This document shows positions 53,773 to 63,470 of a DNA stretch of 64,000 nt, piece after piece (position 1 is the first letter of the stretch; the number at the start of each line of letters is the position of its first letter). Source of the DNA: JAJCZZ01 sp964569085 (GTDB lineage Bacteria > Gemmatimonadota > Gemmatimonadetes > Longimicrobiales > Gaopeijiaceae); contig CAZMTA010000008.1 in NCBI GenBank assembly GCA_964569085.1, forward strand, positions 62,001 to 126,000. The letters are read 5' to 3'. Below the pieces are notes generated by a model. The model saw only the letters and a list, made by a program, of their open reading frames with translations, was not told where the DNA came from and made no database searches. The position numbers were made by a program, and so were the translations under genes.

Positions 53773-53950
53773 CGGTCGACGTGACACCGTTCGCCCGGGA
53801 ACCGACGCGTGCCACATCGACCTGGATTATGACGGTCGACGTGACGCCCGTTCACCCGGGAACCGACGCGTGCCACATCGACCTGGATGATGACGGTCAA
53901 CGTGACGCCCGTCCCGTGGGGAGCGGACGGGTGCACGGTTCACGTCACGG
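53773..53950. repeat. 60/61-bp tandem repeat cut by the assembly gap
   Basis: Unit 1 (53773-53832, 60 bp) and unit 2 (53833-53893, 61 bp) are nearly identical; both start CGGTCGACGTGAC and contain GGGAACCGACGCGTGCCAC. Unit 3 from 53894 starts CGGTCAACGTGACGCCCGT and decays. More copies may be hidden in the gap to the left. The remaining gene-free part to 54075 shows nothing else. Confidence 0.8.
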
Positions 53951-54075
53951 ACCCAGCAGCGAGCCCGCCCCGACCGGCCGGCGGGCACCCTCCGCGGGCA
54001 CCCTCCGGCCCGCGGCGGACATCCTCGCCCCCCCGCGGCCCTTCCCCGCCCCGGTCCCCGGAGCTCCGCGCCCCC

Positions 54076-57000
54076 CTATTCCTCCGCCTCGAAGCGCCGG
54101 GCCGCCCGCAGGCGGGCGTGGGCCTCCCCGCCCGCGTTGAGGGCCTCCGCGCTCCACGCCGCCAGCGGCGAGTCGGTCTTCCCCCAGTCGTTCCGCCGGG
54201 CCCGGCAGACCTCCGCCCAGTCGCACCAGGCGCAGTCCGAGTCGTCGTCGGTGGGCACGAAGCGGCCCTCGGCCACGCCATCCAGGAGGAGCCCCAGGAG
54301 GCGGGGCGCCTCCTCGAAGGCCTCGCGCGGGAAGGGGAAGGCGGTGTTCTCGCCGCGGCGGGTGGGGTAGTGGTAGCCCGCGCTCACGGCCTCGCCGGGC
54401 AGCAGCCGGTCCACGGCGTGGAGGTAGACCGCGTGCTGGAGGCGCCGCCCGCCGTCGAAGGTTCCGTGCTCGGCGTTGAAGCGCCGGGGCCGCCCGGTCT
54501 TGTAGTCCACCACGTGGAGGCCGGCCAGGTCCTCGTCCACCCGGTCCACGGCGCCCCGGAGGCGCACCCCGCCGCCCTCGATCTCCAGGGGCAGGGGCTC
54601 CTCGCCGGCCAGGCCGAAGCCCAGCTCGAGCTTCACCCACGGGGCCCCCGTCTCCCGGACCATGCGCACGAAGGAGCGCACGTCCTCCTCGAGCCCGGTG
54701 CTCTCCCGGCGCGTCACGCCCTCGCCGGGCGAGGGGATCTCGGCCCGGGCCCGGGCCAGCCGCGAGCGCAGCACCTCCAGCGCCACCTCCTCCAGCGCCG
54801 GATCGTGGGGCTTCACGCCCCGCTCCCCCGCCAGGCGGAGCGTGCGCTCGAAGACCTCGTGGAGGAGCGAGCCCCGGGCCAGGGGGTCGAGCCAGCGGTC
54901 CGGGTCCAGCTCCAGGTCGTCGGGCGGGCGGACGCGGAGGACGGTCTGGTAGAGGTAGCGGAGCGGGCAGGCGCCCAGGTTCTCCAGGCGGCTGGCCGAG
55001 AGCACCACCTCGGGGTTGCGCCGGGGGTCGAGCTCGTCGGGCCGGGGCGCCACCACGCCGTGGTGGGGGCCGGCCTCGCCGTGGCGCCGGGCCTCCCGGG
55101 CCGCGAGCCCCCGGTCGAGGCCGGGGAAGGCCGCGCGGACCGCGTCCTCACCGTCGGCCAGGACGCCGTCCCGGTCCAGCGCGGCCAGCCAAACGTCGTC
55201 GGCGTCCAGCGCCGGCGCGCCGCCCCGGGGGAGCGGGCAGGCCGCCGGCCCCAGGCGGACGTGGAGGTCCTCGAAGGAGAGGGAGGCGTCCCCCTCGGCC
55301 AGGCGCAGCGCCTGGAGGAGGAGGGGCGAGGGCTGGATGAGCCGCCCGTCCGCCGCGCTCCACGAGGCGTAGCTCAGGGTGAGCGTGCCCCGGAGGCGGG
55401 CCAGGAGGGCCGCCAGGCGGAAGGTGCGCTCCCGGAGGACGTCGGTGGAGGTGGGGAGGTCGCCGGGCAACACCCGGCGGTCCCGGTCCAGGAGCACCGG
55501 GTCCTGGCTCCCGCCGCCGGGCACCCGGTCCGCGTCGACGCCCACCAGGAAGACCGCCCGGCGGCCCGTGAAGCCGCCGTGCTCCAGGTCCGAGAGGTGG
55601 AGGTGGCCGCCCTCGGAGCGCCACGGCGCCCCCTGGTCGTCGGGGGCGGCCGCGCGCAGCCCCGGGGCGCGGACCCTCAGGTCCAGGTGGCTCCGGAGGA
55701 TGGCCAGCGCCGCCTCGAAGCCGGTGCGGCGCCGCAGCGTGGCCTCGACCCGCTCCAGCACCTGGAGGATGCGCTCCCGGGCCGCCCGGTCCGCGCCGTC
55801 GCCGGCGGGGACGCGGCGCAGGAAGGCCACCAGCCCCGTGGCCAGCTCCGAGGGGGAGACGGGCCGCGCGCCCTCGCCCAGGCGGTCGGGCACCGAGGGC
55901 GTGGCCTTGAGCGCCGGGAAGAGGACGTTGCGCAGGGCGTGGAGCTCGTCCCGGGTGCGGGCCACGCGGCGCTGGAACTGGTCCTCGCTCTCGTGGCGCC
56001 CGGGCCGGAGGGCGTCCGCCGCGGCCAGGGCGCCGCGGATCTGGCGCCGGTAGCGGAGTCGCCCCCACCCGACGCGCAGCGAGCGGAAGCGCCGGGCCAG
56101 CGCCGCCGGCGCGTGGCGCCCCTTGGACGGGTGGGGCCGCAGGTCCCCCGCCTCCAGCAGGCGACGGATGGGCGCGGCCTGGAAGCCCTCGGCGATCCAG
56201 TCCAGGTAGGCCCGGGCCACCCGCCCCGGCCGGGTCCGCTCTACCGGGAGGCCCACCGCGTAGGTCACGGGAATGCCCAGACGGCCCGCGAGGGCGTGGA
56301 GGGCGGAGCCGTAGGCCATGGGGTCGGGCGTGACGATCTCGACCTCGTCCCACGCCAGGCCGCGCTCGCTCACGCGGCGGAGCACTTCCCGGAGCTCGTC
56401 GGTGACCGAGGCCGCGTGGAATAGGTCGAGGGAGACCGGGGCGCCGTCGGCCGGTCCGGCCATGGACCCGCCCGCGCNNNNNNNNNNNNNNNNNNNNNNN
56501 NNNNNNNNNNNNNNNNNNNNNNNNNNNNNNNNNNNNNNNNNNNNNNNNNNNNNNNNNNNNNNNNNNNNNNNNNNNNNAGGTCGAGGGAGACCGGGGCGCC
56601 GTCGGCCGGTCCGGCCATGGACCCGCCCGCGCCGTCCGCCCCCGCTGCCGCGCCGTCCCCCCCACCCTCCCGCACGAAGATCCGCGACAGCGACGAGCCC
56701 GCTCCGCCGGCGGACCAGAGGATCGACCCGGGCGCCTCGAGCCCGAGGACCGGGTCCGTCTCCAGCACCCCCGCGCCCAGGCGCCGGAGGGCCCCCACGA
56801 CCTCGCCGGCCAGACCCCGGGTCCCCACCCCGGGCACCAGCGCCACCACCGTCCCGCCCAGGTGGCGCCGCACCGCCGCCGGGTCGCTCTCCAGCACCGA
56901 GCGCGCCTCCCGGAGGACGGTGGCGGTGTCGGCGCGCCGGCGCTCGGAGAGGAGCGCCTCGTAGCGCTCCAGGACCCGGGCCAGGAAGCGCCGCTTGTCC

Positions 57001-57431
57001 CGGTCGCGCATGGCGGAGCGCGCCACCTGCTCCGGCGTCACCCCCGCCAGGCGGAGGGCCTCCAGCGCCTGGTGCACCGCGTCCCGGAAGCCCACCCCCT
57101 CGGCCAGCTCCCGCAGGCGCGCCGGGGAGAACCCCCGGGACAGCGCGCCGTCCAGCGCCTCGTCGGCCAGGGCCTGGCGGTCGAAGGGGTCGAGGGTGCG
57201 CAGCCCCTGCCCCTCCAGCGCGCCCCTGGCCACCCGGAGCGCCAGGGGGCGGACCGTCGTGACCTCGAAGCCCACCCAGCCCTCGCCTTCCAGCGCCAGG
57301 CGCCGGAGGAGCTCGCGGCCGGCCCCGAAGGTGGGAGCCACCAGGAGCTTCCGCTGGAGGGGGTACTCCTTGGCCAGGCGGGCCAGGGAGCGGAGGAGGC
57401 GGGGGGAGGCGGGGGCGTCCGGGGAGGGCAT
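54076..57431 (-). CDS. addB: AddB-type nuclease subunit; intact after removing a false scaffold gap
   Basis: Second half of AddAB. The window shows it split by 100 N, but the same 55 bp lies on both sides (56423-56477 and 56578-56632). Removing the N run and one copy gives one open frame of 1066 residues from ATG 57431 to the stop at 54076. C-terminal PD-(D/E)XK nuclease: GSLLHEVFERTL, GAVDRVDEDL and VVDYKTG near 922. Fe-S cysteines: Cys in GACPLRYLY near 769 and C-x2-C-x5-C (CAWCDWAEVC) near 1017, as in AddB. The N-terminal helicase-like domain is degenerate, as in the family. Partner addA is at 40951-44595. Confidence 0.85.
56478..56577. other. Assembly gap (100 N) with 55-bp duplicated flanks
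   Basis: The 55 bp ending at 56477 equal the 55 bp starting at 56578. The two contigs overlap and should be merged; no sequence is missing. Removing 155 bp restores the addB frame. Confidence 0.92.
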
Positions 57432-57523
57432 GGGCGGAACATAGACGCCTCGGCGGGAGGACGGGAGGCCGGGCCCGGGAGGGCCGCGCGGACCCGCCCG
57501 CCCTCGCCGGGAGATGCGTCCCC

Positions 57524-59044
57524 TCAGACCTCCATGATGAGCCGTACGTCGGGGTCCAGCTCCTCCTCCTGACCGGGCCGGCGCGTCGCGGCCGAGACCC
57601 CGAGGAAGACCGCCAGCGACAGCACCAGCGAGACCGCCGACGCCGTCACGCCCGCCGGGAAGGACCACACGCCCAGGAAGGAGAGGGTCTCCAGCGCCAG
57701 CGTCAGGACGAGACCCGTGGCCAGGGATGCCACCGCCCCGGCGCGCGTGGCTCCGGGCCAGTTGAGGCCCACGGCCAGGGAGGGCACCAGCGTCGAGGCG
57801 AAGAGCCCGAAGCCGAAGATCCCCAGGAAGGCCACCAGCGCCCCGGAGAGCTGGGCCGTGAGCGCCGCCGCCGCCGAGATGAGGAGGGTGGCCAGGCGCC
57901 CCCAGAGGAGCTCGTCGTCGACGCGCCGCCCGAAGGCCACCGGGAGGTCGTGGGTGAGGGCCGCCGCCCCGATGCTCAGGAAGGAGTTCACCGTGCTCAT
58001 GATGGCCGCCGCCACGCTGCTGAAGACCACGCCGGCCAGCACCACGGGCGTGTAGCCCAGGAGGAAGCGGGGGGTGGCCTCGTCGGGGTTGGCCAGCGGG
58101 GCCACCGCGCCCCCGGCCACCAGCGCCTTCACCGCCACGCCCACGCCGAAGAAGAGGAGGGTGGCCAGGATCATGGCCCCGGTCACCAGGAGGGGATACC
58201 ACTTGAGCCGCGTGGGATCGCGGAGCATGTAGAACTTGTGCACCACGTGGGGCTGGCCCAGCGCCCCGACGCCGAAGACGAAGAAGAAGGAGATGGCGGC
58301 CAGCGGCGTCAGGTGCCCCCACGGCGAGAGGAAGCCCGGGTCCTCGGCGAGGATGGTCCGGCTGATCCCGCCCATGCCGCCCCCGGCGTCCAGGACGAAG
58401 AGGAAGACCAGGACCGAGGCGAGGCCCATGAGCGAGCCCTGGAAGACGTCGGCGTAGATCCCGGCCAGGATGCCGCCGGAGACCGAGTACCCCACCACGA
58501 CGGCCGTCCCCAGCCAGATCCCGGGCCCCGTCCCGATGCCGAAGAGGGCGTCCAGCACGATCCCCAGCGCCAGGACGTTGGTGGCCATGTAGCCGACCAC
58601 GCCCACCAGGATCGAGAGCCCCGCCAGCCCCTGGGCCGCCGGGGAGCGGAAGCGCAGGGCGATGGCGTCGGGGAGCGTCAGCACGTCCCGGACCTCGGCC
58701 AGGAGGCGGAGCCGCTTGGCCAGCACCCACGCCGAGAGGGCGTTGGTGAGCGAGGCGGGCAGCACGATGAGCACCGCGCCGAGCCCCACCGAGTACACGA
58801 GCCCGGGCCCGCCGATGAAGGCGAAGCCCGAGAGGGTGGCGCTCATGGCGGCCAGCGTGAGCGCCAGGAGCCCGATCCCCTTCCCCGCCACGAAGAAGTC
58901 CTCGCGGGTGCGGGTGCGCCGGGTGGCCCAGATCCCGATGGCCGTGACCACCACGAAGTAGGCCGCGCCGATGGCCACCACCTCGGGCCGCGCGACGCTG
59001 GGGAGCGGCGTCGCCTGGAGGGCGGCCAGGAGCGGGACGCTCAC
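57524..59044 (-). CDS. Sodium:solute symporter (SSS family), ActP/PutP-like
   Basis: A 506-residue inner-membrane transporter with about 13 helices: EDFFVAGKGIGLLALTLAAMSATLSGFAFIGGP (SSS signature, seen in parts), GYSVSGGILAGIYADVFQG, AAIMSTVNSFLSIGAAAL. Resembles acetate/proline carriers more than the one at 20465. GTG 59044 overlaps the stop of a 150-residue membrane protein, itself overlapping a 53-residue one, so this is the last gene of a tight three-gene operon. Substrate unknown. Confidence 0.88.
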   Translation of the reverse strand: MSVPLLAALQATPLPSVARPEVVAIGAAYFVVVTAIGIWATRRTRTREDFFVAGKGIGLLALTLAAMSATLSGFAFIGGPGLVYSVGLGAVLIVLPASLTNALSAWVLAKRLRLLAEVRDVLTLPDAIALRFRSPAAQGLAGLSILVGVVGYMATNVLALGIVLDALFGIGTGPGIWLGTAVVVGYSVSGGILAGIYADVFQGSLMGLASVLVFLFVLDAGGGMGGISRTILAEDPGFLSPWGHLTPLAAISFFFVFGVGALGQPHVVHKFYMLRDPTRLKWYPLLVTGAMILATLLFFGVGVAVKALVAGGAVAPLANPDEATPRFLLGYTPVVLAGVVFSSVAAAIMSTVNSFLSIGAAALTHDLPVAFGRRVDDELLWGRLATLLISAAAALTAQLSGALVAFLGIFGFGLFASTLVPSLAVGLNWPGATRAGAVASLATGLVLTLALETLSFLGVWSFPAGVTASAVSLVLSLAVFLGVSAATRRPGQEEELDPDVRLIMEV

Positions 59045-59493
59045 GCCCCGCCCTCCTCCGCGCGCCGCGCCGCCGCCGCCCGGCGCACCCGCTCCAGGTC
59101 CTCGGGGCGGAGGGTCGACCGCTCGAAGGTGAGGGCGTACGCCAGCGGCACGATCAGCGCGGGCACCAGCCCCACGCCGTACAGCAGGAAGGCGGCCCGG
59201 GGCGGCAGGCCCAGCACGAGCGTGGGGTCCGCCGGGTCCGTGGCGGGCGCCAGCACCAGCGCGGCGAGCCCCGCGCCCACCACCAGCCCCACCGTGAGGA
59301 CCGGGATCCAGAAGGCGCCCAGGCGCCCGTCCCGCTGGACGGCCAGGGCCAGGACGGAGGCGAGGACGCCCCCGGTGCCCCCGGCCAGGAGGACCGGCGC
59401 CACGAGGGGCGGGGCGGCCGGCAGGAAGGCCAGGGCGTAGGCGGTGGCCACGGCCAGGGTGGAGGCCGTGAGGGCCCCGAGCGGGCCCCTCAC
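59041..59493 (-). CDS. Symporter-linked membrane protein (150 aa)
   Basis: Starts at GTG 59493, overlapping the preceding stop (GTGA), and its own stop overlaps the symporter start. Four hydrophobic helices: STLAVATAYALAFL, LVAPVLLAGGTGGVLASVLALAV, FWIPVLTVGLVVGAGLAALVLA, FLLYGVGLVPALIVPLAYALTF, then a charged end (RPEDLERVRRAAAARRAEEGGA, seen in parts). No family recognised; it may be an accessory subunit of the symporter. Confidence 0.72.
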   Translation of the reverse strand: MRGPLGALTASTLAVATAYALAFLPAAPPLVAPVLLAGGTGGVLASVLALAVQRDGRLGAFWIPVLTVGLVVGAGLAALVLAPATDPADPTLVLGLPPRAAFLLYGVGLVPALIVPLAYALTFERSTLRPEDLERVRRAAAARRAEEGGA

Positions 59494-59651
59494 GGCAGGA
59501 GCCGTCGCGCGATCTCCCGGGAGACGTAGAGGCCCACGCCCGTGCCCACGACGCTCACCAGGAACGCCACGAACAGGGACACCCAGGCCCCGACGATCCA
59601 GCCGAGCCAGCCGCCCACCATCATCAGGAGGAGGTCGAGAATCCGTTGCAT
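59490..59651 (-). CDS. Small membrane protein (53 aa), first gene of the symporter operon
   Basis: ATG 59651 to stop 59490, 53 residues: start MQRILDLLLMMVGGWLGWIV, then a glycine-spaced helix (FLVSVVGTGVGLYVSREIARRLLP, seen in parts). Two hydrophobic segments form a possible hairpin. Its stop overlaps the next start (GTGA), which supports it as a real gene despite the short length. Function unknown. The gene-free stretch 59652-59881 upstream shows no clear promoter. Confidence 0.65.
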   Translation of the reverse strand: MQRILDLLLMMVGGWLGWIVGAWVSLFVAFLVSVVGTGVGLYVSREIARRLLP

Positions 59652-59881
59652 GGTCGCGGGGTCCCCGGGGTCGGAAGGAGGGGCGATGGGACGCCGCCAA
59701 TCTAGTCGGCCCCGGGGCGCGCCGCAGGCCGTGGAGGCGGGGGGGCCCGACGCCCGCCCACCGGGCGCCGGGCGCAGGGGCGTGGCACGCGGGCAAGCCG
59801 GGCTGGTAGGTTCCCGGACGTCCGAATCCGCCGCCGCACCCAGAGGGGAGCACGCGTGCCATCCGAAATCCGGCGAGGGCC

Positions 59882-60916
59882 ATGAAGGCGCCCCAGGTCT
59901 CCATCTGCGTCCCCACCTGGCAGGGGCGCCGCTGGATCCGTGAAGCGCTGGAGTCGGCGCTGGCCCAGGAGCACGACTCCTTCGAGGTGGTCGTGTCCGA
60001 CGACGGCTCCGACGACGGCACGAGGGAGATCGTGGCCGGCTTCGACGACCCCCGCCTCCGCCTCTCGGTGAACGAGCGGCGCCTGGGCATGCCCGGCAAC
60101 TGGAACCGGAGCATCCACCTGGCCCGGGGCCGCTTCATCAAGCCCCTCCAGCAGGACGACCTCCTGGAGCCGGACTGCATCGCCACGCTGGCCGCGGCGC
60201 TGGAGGCGGCGCCCGAGGCCGCCTTCGCCTTCTCCCCTCGGCACGTCCTGCTGGAGGACCCCTCGGATCCGTGGGCGCAGGAATGGATGGCGTGGAACGC
60301 GGACCTCCAGAAGGACCTGGGGCCGGTGCGGGCCGTCGAGCCCGGCTCGCTCTTCTTCGAGGCCGCGCGCCGTGAGGAGTTCGGGCCCAACTGGGTGGGC
60401 GAGCCCTCGGTGGTCATGATCCGCCGCGCCGCCCTGGAGCGGACGGGGCTCTTCAACGAGCGACTGGCCCAGATCGCCGACCTGGAGATGTGGCTCCGCC
60501 TGGCCTTCTTCGGGGACATGGCCTTCGTGCCCCGCCCGCTGGCGACCTTCCGCGTCCACTCGGCCTCGGCCACGCGGCGCCTCGAGAGGGCGGGGCGGGT
60601 CCCGGTGGAACGGCTCTGGCTCGTGGAGGGGCTCCTCCAGCACGACGAGATCGCCGCGGCCATCGGGCGCTCCATGCGCGGCTGGGTGGCGTGGACGCTC
60701 GTCCAGCGGCAGGTGCCGGCGCTCCTCCGCGGCGAGCCGCCGGGGCGCCGGCGGAGGCTGGCGGGCCTCGCCCGGGAGCTGAGGGCCTGGGCCCTCTTCC
60801 TGCTCCGCCGCCCCCGCCCCCGGCTCCACGCCGAGCTCGCGCCGGTGGGGGCCGGGGGGGCTGCCGGCTCCGGGGCTAGTCCCGGTTCCCCGGATCTCTC
60901 TCCGGACTCGGACTAG
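59882..60916 (+). CDS. Glycosyltransferase family 2 (GT-A)
   Basis: A 344-residue cytosolic or membrane-associated transferase. N-terminus VSICVPTWQGRRWIREALESAL; DXD region VVVSDDGSDDGT; KPLQQDDLLEPD; ADLEMWLRLAFFGDM, all GT2 patterns. It adds a sugar from a nucleotide donor to a lipid or polysaccharide. The basic C-terminus ends in a disordered S/P/D stretch that overlaps the end of the convergent gene by 41 bp. ATG 59882 after GGCGAGGGCC. Confidence 0.87.
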   Translation: MKAPQVSICVPTWQGRRWIREALESALAQEHDSFEVVVSDDGSDDGTREIVAGFDDPRLRLSVNERRLGMPGNWNRSIHLARGRFIKPLQQDDLLEPDCIATLAAALEAAPEAAFAFSPRHVLLEDPSDPWAQEWMAWNADLQKDLGPVRAVEPGSLFFEAARREEFGPNWVGEPSVVMIRRAALERTGLFNERLAQIADLEMWLRLAFFGDMAFVPRPLATFRVHSASATRRLERAGRVPVERLWLVEGLLQHDEIAAAIGRSMRGWVAWTLVQRQVPALLRGEPPGRRRRLAGLARELRAWALFLLRRPRPRLHAELAPVGAGGAAGSGASPGSPDLSPDSD

Positions 60917-61703
60917 ACGCAGCCTTCGACGCCTCGGCCAGGCGCGCCATGCGCCTCCGGAAGCGGGCCTCGTCCTCGGCGTAGTCCCGCTGGCCCCGCT
61001 CGTACGTCTCGTCCCACGCCAGGGCGTCCCGACCGAGGACGGCGGGGTGGAGGTGACGCACGACGGAGCGGTATGCCCTCGCCAGGGCCCCGCGCCGGGC
61101 CGCGGCGGCGTACTGCTCGCTCTCGCAGAAGTTGTGGCGGTAGCCGGAGTGGAAGGCGTTGCCCGGCTCGTCGAACACGAGCCACTCCAGCGCCTCGCGC
61201 CGGACCACGGCCTGGGTGCCCTCGGGGTTGTGGAGGTCGTTCACCACCACGACGTCGGGCCCCCCGGCCATCACGGCCAGCGCCTCCCCCAGCCACCCGG
61301 CCTCGTGGCGCACGTCGTCGGAGCCGAAGAAGATCGTGCGCTCGTCGTCCAGGCACCGGACGAGCTTGTTCATGCGCGTGACGTAGCGCTTGTCCGGATC
61401 GTCGGAGTCGTCCAGGCACCACTCGCCCAGCTCCTCCAGGATCCCGAGCGTCTCGGCGTCCGAGGTACAGAAGCGGAGCACGTGGGGCTCGGGGGTGGCG
61501 GCGTGGACGTTGGCCACCAGCTCCCGGATCCGCCCGGGGCGCGCCAGCGTCGGGACGAGGATGGCCGTGGGCAGGAGCGCCTCCACGGCCTCGCGGCTGG
61601 CGGCGACCCGCGGGCGGGGGAGCCGCATGCGCAGGTAGTCCCACTTCTGGCGGAGCCGGCGGCGGATCTCGGACCACACGCTCGGACCCTCCTGCTGGCT
61701 CAT
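60876..61703 (-). CDS. GT-A-like glycosyltransferase-related protein
   Basis: A 275-residue protein: AILVPTLARPGRIRELVANVHAAT, then RFCTSDAETLGILEELG, and FFGSDDVRHEAGWLGEALAVM with a DD motif like the metal site of GT-A enzymes, FHSGYRHNFCESEQYAAAA, LHPAVLGRDALAWDETYERG. It looks like a glycosyltransferase or related nucleotide-sugar binder without a named family. ATG 61703. Its last codons overlap the GT2 gene (convergent). Confidence 0.7.
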   Translation of the reverse strand: MSQQEGPSVWSEIRRRLRQKWDYLRMRLPRPRVAASREAVEALLPTAILVPTLARPGRIRELVANVHAATPEPHVLRFCTSDAETLGILEELGEWCLDDSDDPDKRYVTRMNKLVRCLDDERTIFFGSDDVRHEAGWLGEALAVMAGGPDVVVVNDLHNPEGTQAVVRREALEWLVFDEPGNAFHSGYRHNFCESEQYAAAARRGALARAYRSVVRHLHPAVLGRDALAWDETYERGQRDYAEDEARFRRRMARLAEASKAASSPSPERDPGNRD

Positions 61704-61807
61704 GGACGCTTCCCTCACGGACTCCGGCGGCGACGGCGACGCGGACGGGAGGGAAGGTAGCGCCCGGGGGCCTGGACGCATGCGCTTTGCGTCGCCAAGT
61801 TCTCCGC

Positions 61808-62710
61808 ATGCCAATCTCCCCGCCGCCCCGCCGCCTCTGGGCCCCCGCCCTCCTCACGCTCCTCGCCCTGGCCCTCCTGGGGCTGGTGGCGTTCTGGAAG
61901 CACGTGGCCGACCACGGCGGCCAGGGCTACGCCGAGCCGTTCCGCATCGCCGGGAACCTCTACTACGTCGGCGCCGACGACGCCGCCTCGTTCCTCCTCA
62001 CCGGCCCCGAGGGGCACGTGCTCCTCGACGGCGGCTATCCCGGCACCGCCGACATGATCGAGGCCAGCATCCGGGAGCTGGGGTTCGACCCGGCGGACGT
62101 CCGCATCCTCCTGAACACCCACTTCCACCTGGACCACGCCGGGGGGCTGGCGGGGCTCCAGGAGGCGACCGGGGCCGAGCTCCGCATCAGCGAGCCCGAG
62201 GCCGACGCGGTGGCCACCGGCGGCGACGAGCCGGGCATGGGCGCCCTCCGCGCCCTGGTCTGGGCCGGCCCGGCCCGCTACCCCCGCCCCCGGGTGGACC
62301 GGCGGTTCCAGGACGGCGACACGGTCCGCCTGGGCCCCCTCGAGCTCACCGCCCACCTGACCCCCGGCCACACCCCGGGCTGCACCACCTGGACCTTCCC
62401 GGTGCGCGCCGGGGACCGGGAGCTCCTCGCGGGCCTGGCGTGCGGCGTGGGCTTCCCCACCCGGGTGCCCGTCCTGGGCCTCGGCGGCTACCCCGGCTAC
62501 GAAGCGGACTACGCGCGCAGCCTCGAGACGTGGCGGAGCCTCCCGGTGGACGTCTTCCTGGCCCCCCACGCCCGCACCTTCGGCCGGTACCGGAAGTACC
62601 GGGAGAGCCTGGAGGCGGAGGACCCGGTGGCCCCCTGGGTGGACCCGGAGGGGTGGCGGGCCTTCGTGGAGGCGATGGCGGCGCGGTTCGAGGGGGCTCA
62701 CCGGAGCTGA
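61808..62710 (+). CDS. Subclass B3-like metallo-beta-lactamase-fold hydrolase
   Basis: A 300-residue exported or membrane-anchored hydrolase (helix APALLTLLALALLGLVAFW near 15-35). Zinc ligands follow the B3 pattern: NTHFHLDHAGG (HxHxDH), GHTPGCTTWTF and APHARTF for the last His. Similar environmental proteins include true carbapenemases and enzymes with other substrates, so resistance cannot be claimed. TTG 61787 would add seven residues; ATG 61808 is preferred. Confidence 0.82.
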   Translation: MPISPPPRRLWAPALLTLLALALLGLVAFWKHVADHGGQGYAEPFRIAGNLYYVGADDAASFLLTGPEGHVLLDGGYPGTADMIEASIRELGFDPADVRILLNTHFHLDHAGGLAGLQEATGAELRISEPEADAVATGGDEPGMGALRALVWAGPARYPRPRVDRRFQDGDTVRLGPLELTAHLTPGHTPGCTTWTFPVRAGDRELLAGLACGVGFPTRVPVLGLGGYPGYEADYARSLETWRSLPVDVFLAPHARTFGRYRKYRESLEAEDPVAPWVDPEGWRAFVEAMAARFEGAHRS

Positions 62711-62732
62711 CCGGCGCGTCCCCGGTCCCGCC

Positions 62733-63278
62733 TCAGACCCGCACCACGCACCGGAAGCCGCGGGCCGCGTAGTAGGACTCGGCGCCGTTGTGGTACACGA
62801 AGGTGCGCCCGAACCGGAAGTCCCCGAAGATGGCGCCCCCCAGCTCCCGCACCTCCGCCGGCGTGGCGAGCCAGCTCGACGTCTTCGTGTCGAAGTCGCC
62901 CAGCCCCTGGAGCGCGCGGTACTCGTCCTCGGTGAGGAGGCGTGCCCCCATGGCCTCGGCGCGGCCCACCGCGCTCCCCTCCGGCTTGTTCTTCTTCCGC
63001 GAGGCCAGGGCCGCCTCGTCGTAGCAGAGGCTCCGGCGCCCCGCCGGACTCTCCTGGGCGCAGTCGAAGAAGACGATCTCCCCGGTGTCGGGGTCCTCCC
63101 CCACGACGTCGGGCTCGCCCCCGGAAGCCTCCAGCGCGGCCAGGACCGCCAGCGCCGCGGCATGGCCCCCGAGCCGCTCCTCCACCGACGCCCAGTCCAC
63201 CTCCGGATGGCGCTCCGGGTTCGCCTCGAAGCGTGTGCGGAGCGTGTCCAGGAGTGCGGTGCGGTCGGCGTCGTTCAT
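62733..63278 (-). CDS. DUF4256 family protein
   Basis: A 181-residue protein with the family features: LLDTLRTRFEANPERHPEVDW, VFFDCAQESPAGRRSLCYDEAALASRKKNKPEG (seen in parts), LLTEDEYRALQGLGDFDTKTSSWLATP, and FVYHNGAESYYAARGFRC near the end. Full length. Function unknown; single gene. ATG 63278. Confidence 0.88.
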   Translation of the reverse strand: MNDADRTALLDTLRTRFEANPERHPEVDWASVEERLGGHAAALAVLAALEASGGEPDVVGEDPDTGEIVFFDCAQESPAGRRSLCYDEAALASRKKNKPEGSAVGRAEAMGARLLTEDEYRALQGLGDFDTKTSSWLATPAEVRELGGAIFGDFRFGRTFVYHNGAESYYAARGFRCVVRV

Positions 63279-63470
63279 GGCGGCGGCGGTGGAGGACGGA
63301 GTGCGGCACGGACCCCCCAGTATAGACCTCCCGCCCCGCCCGCGCCCCCGACCCGGAGAGCCGCCCCGGCAGCATTCTTGCTCGACTCGGGGGGCACACG
63401 GGCCCCGGGCGTACCGACCCCGGGACGCCCCCCTCTCCGAACCCGGCCCCTCCCTCCCCACGGACCCCCC

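Noticed and set aside
54076..57431. Tandem duplication within addB
   Set aside because: The repeated 55 bp is split by exactly 100 N and collapsing it restores the frame, so it is a scaffolding artefact.
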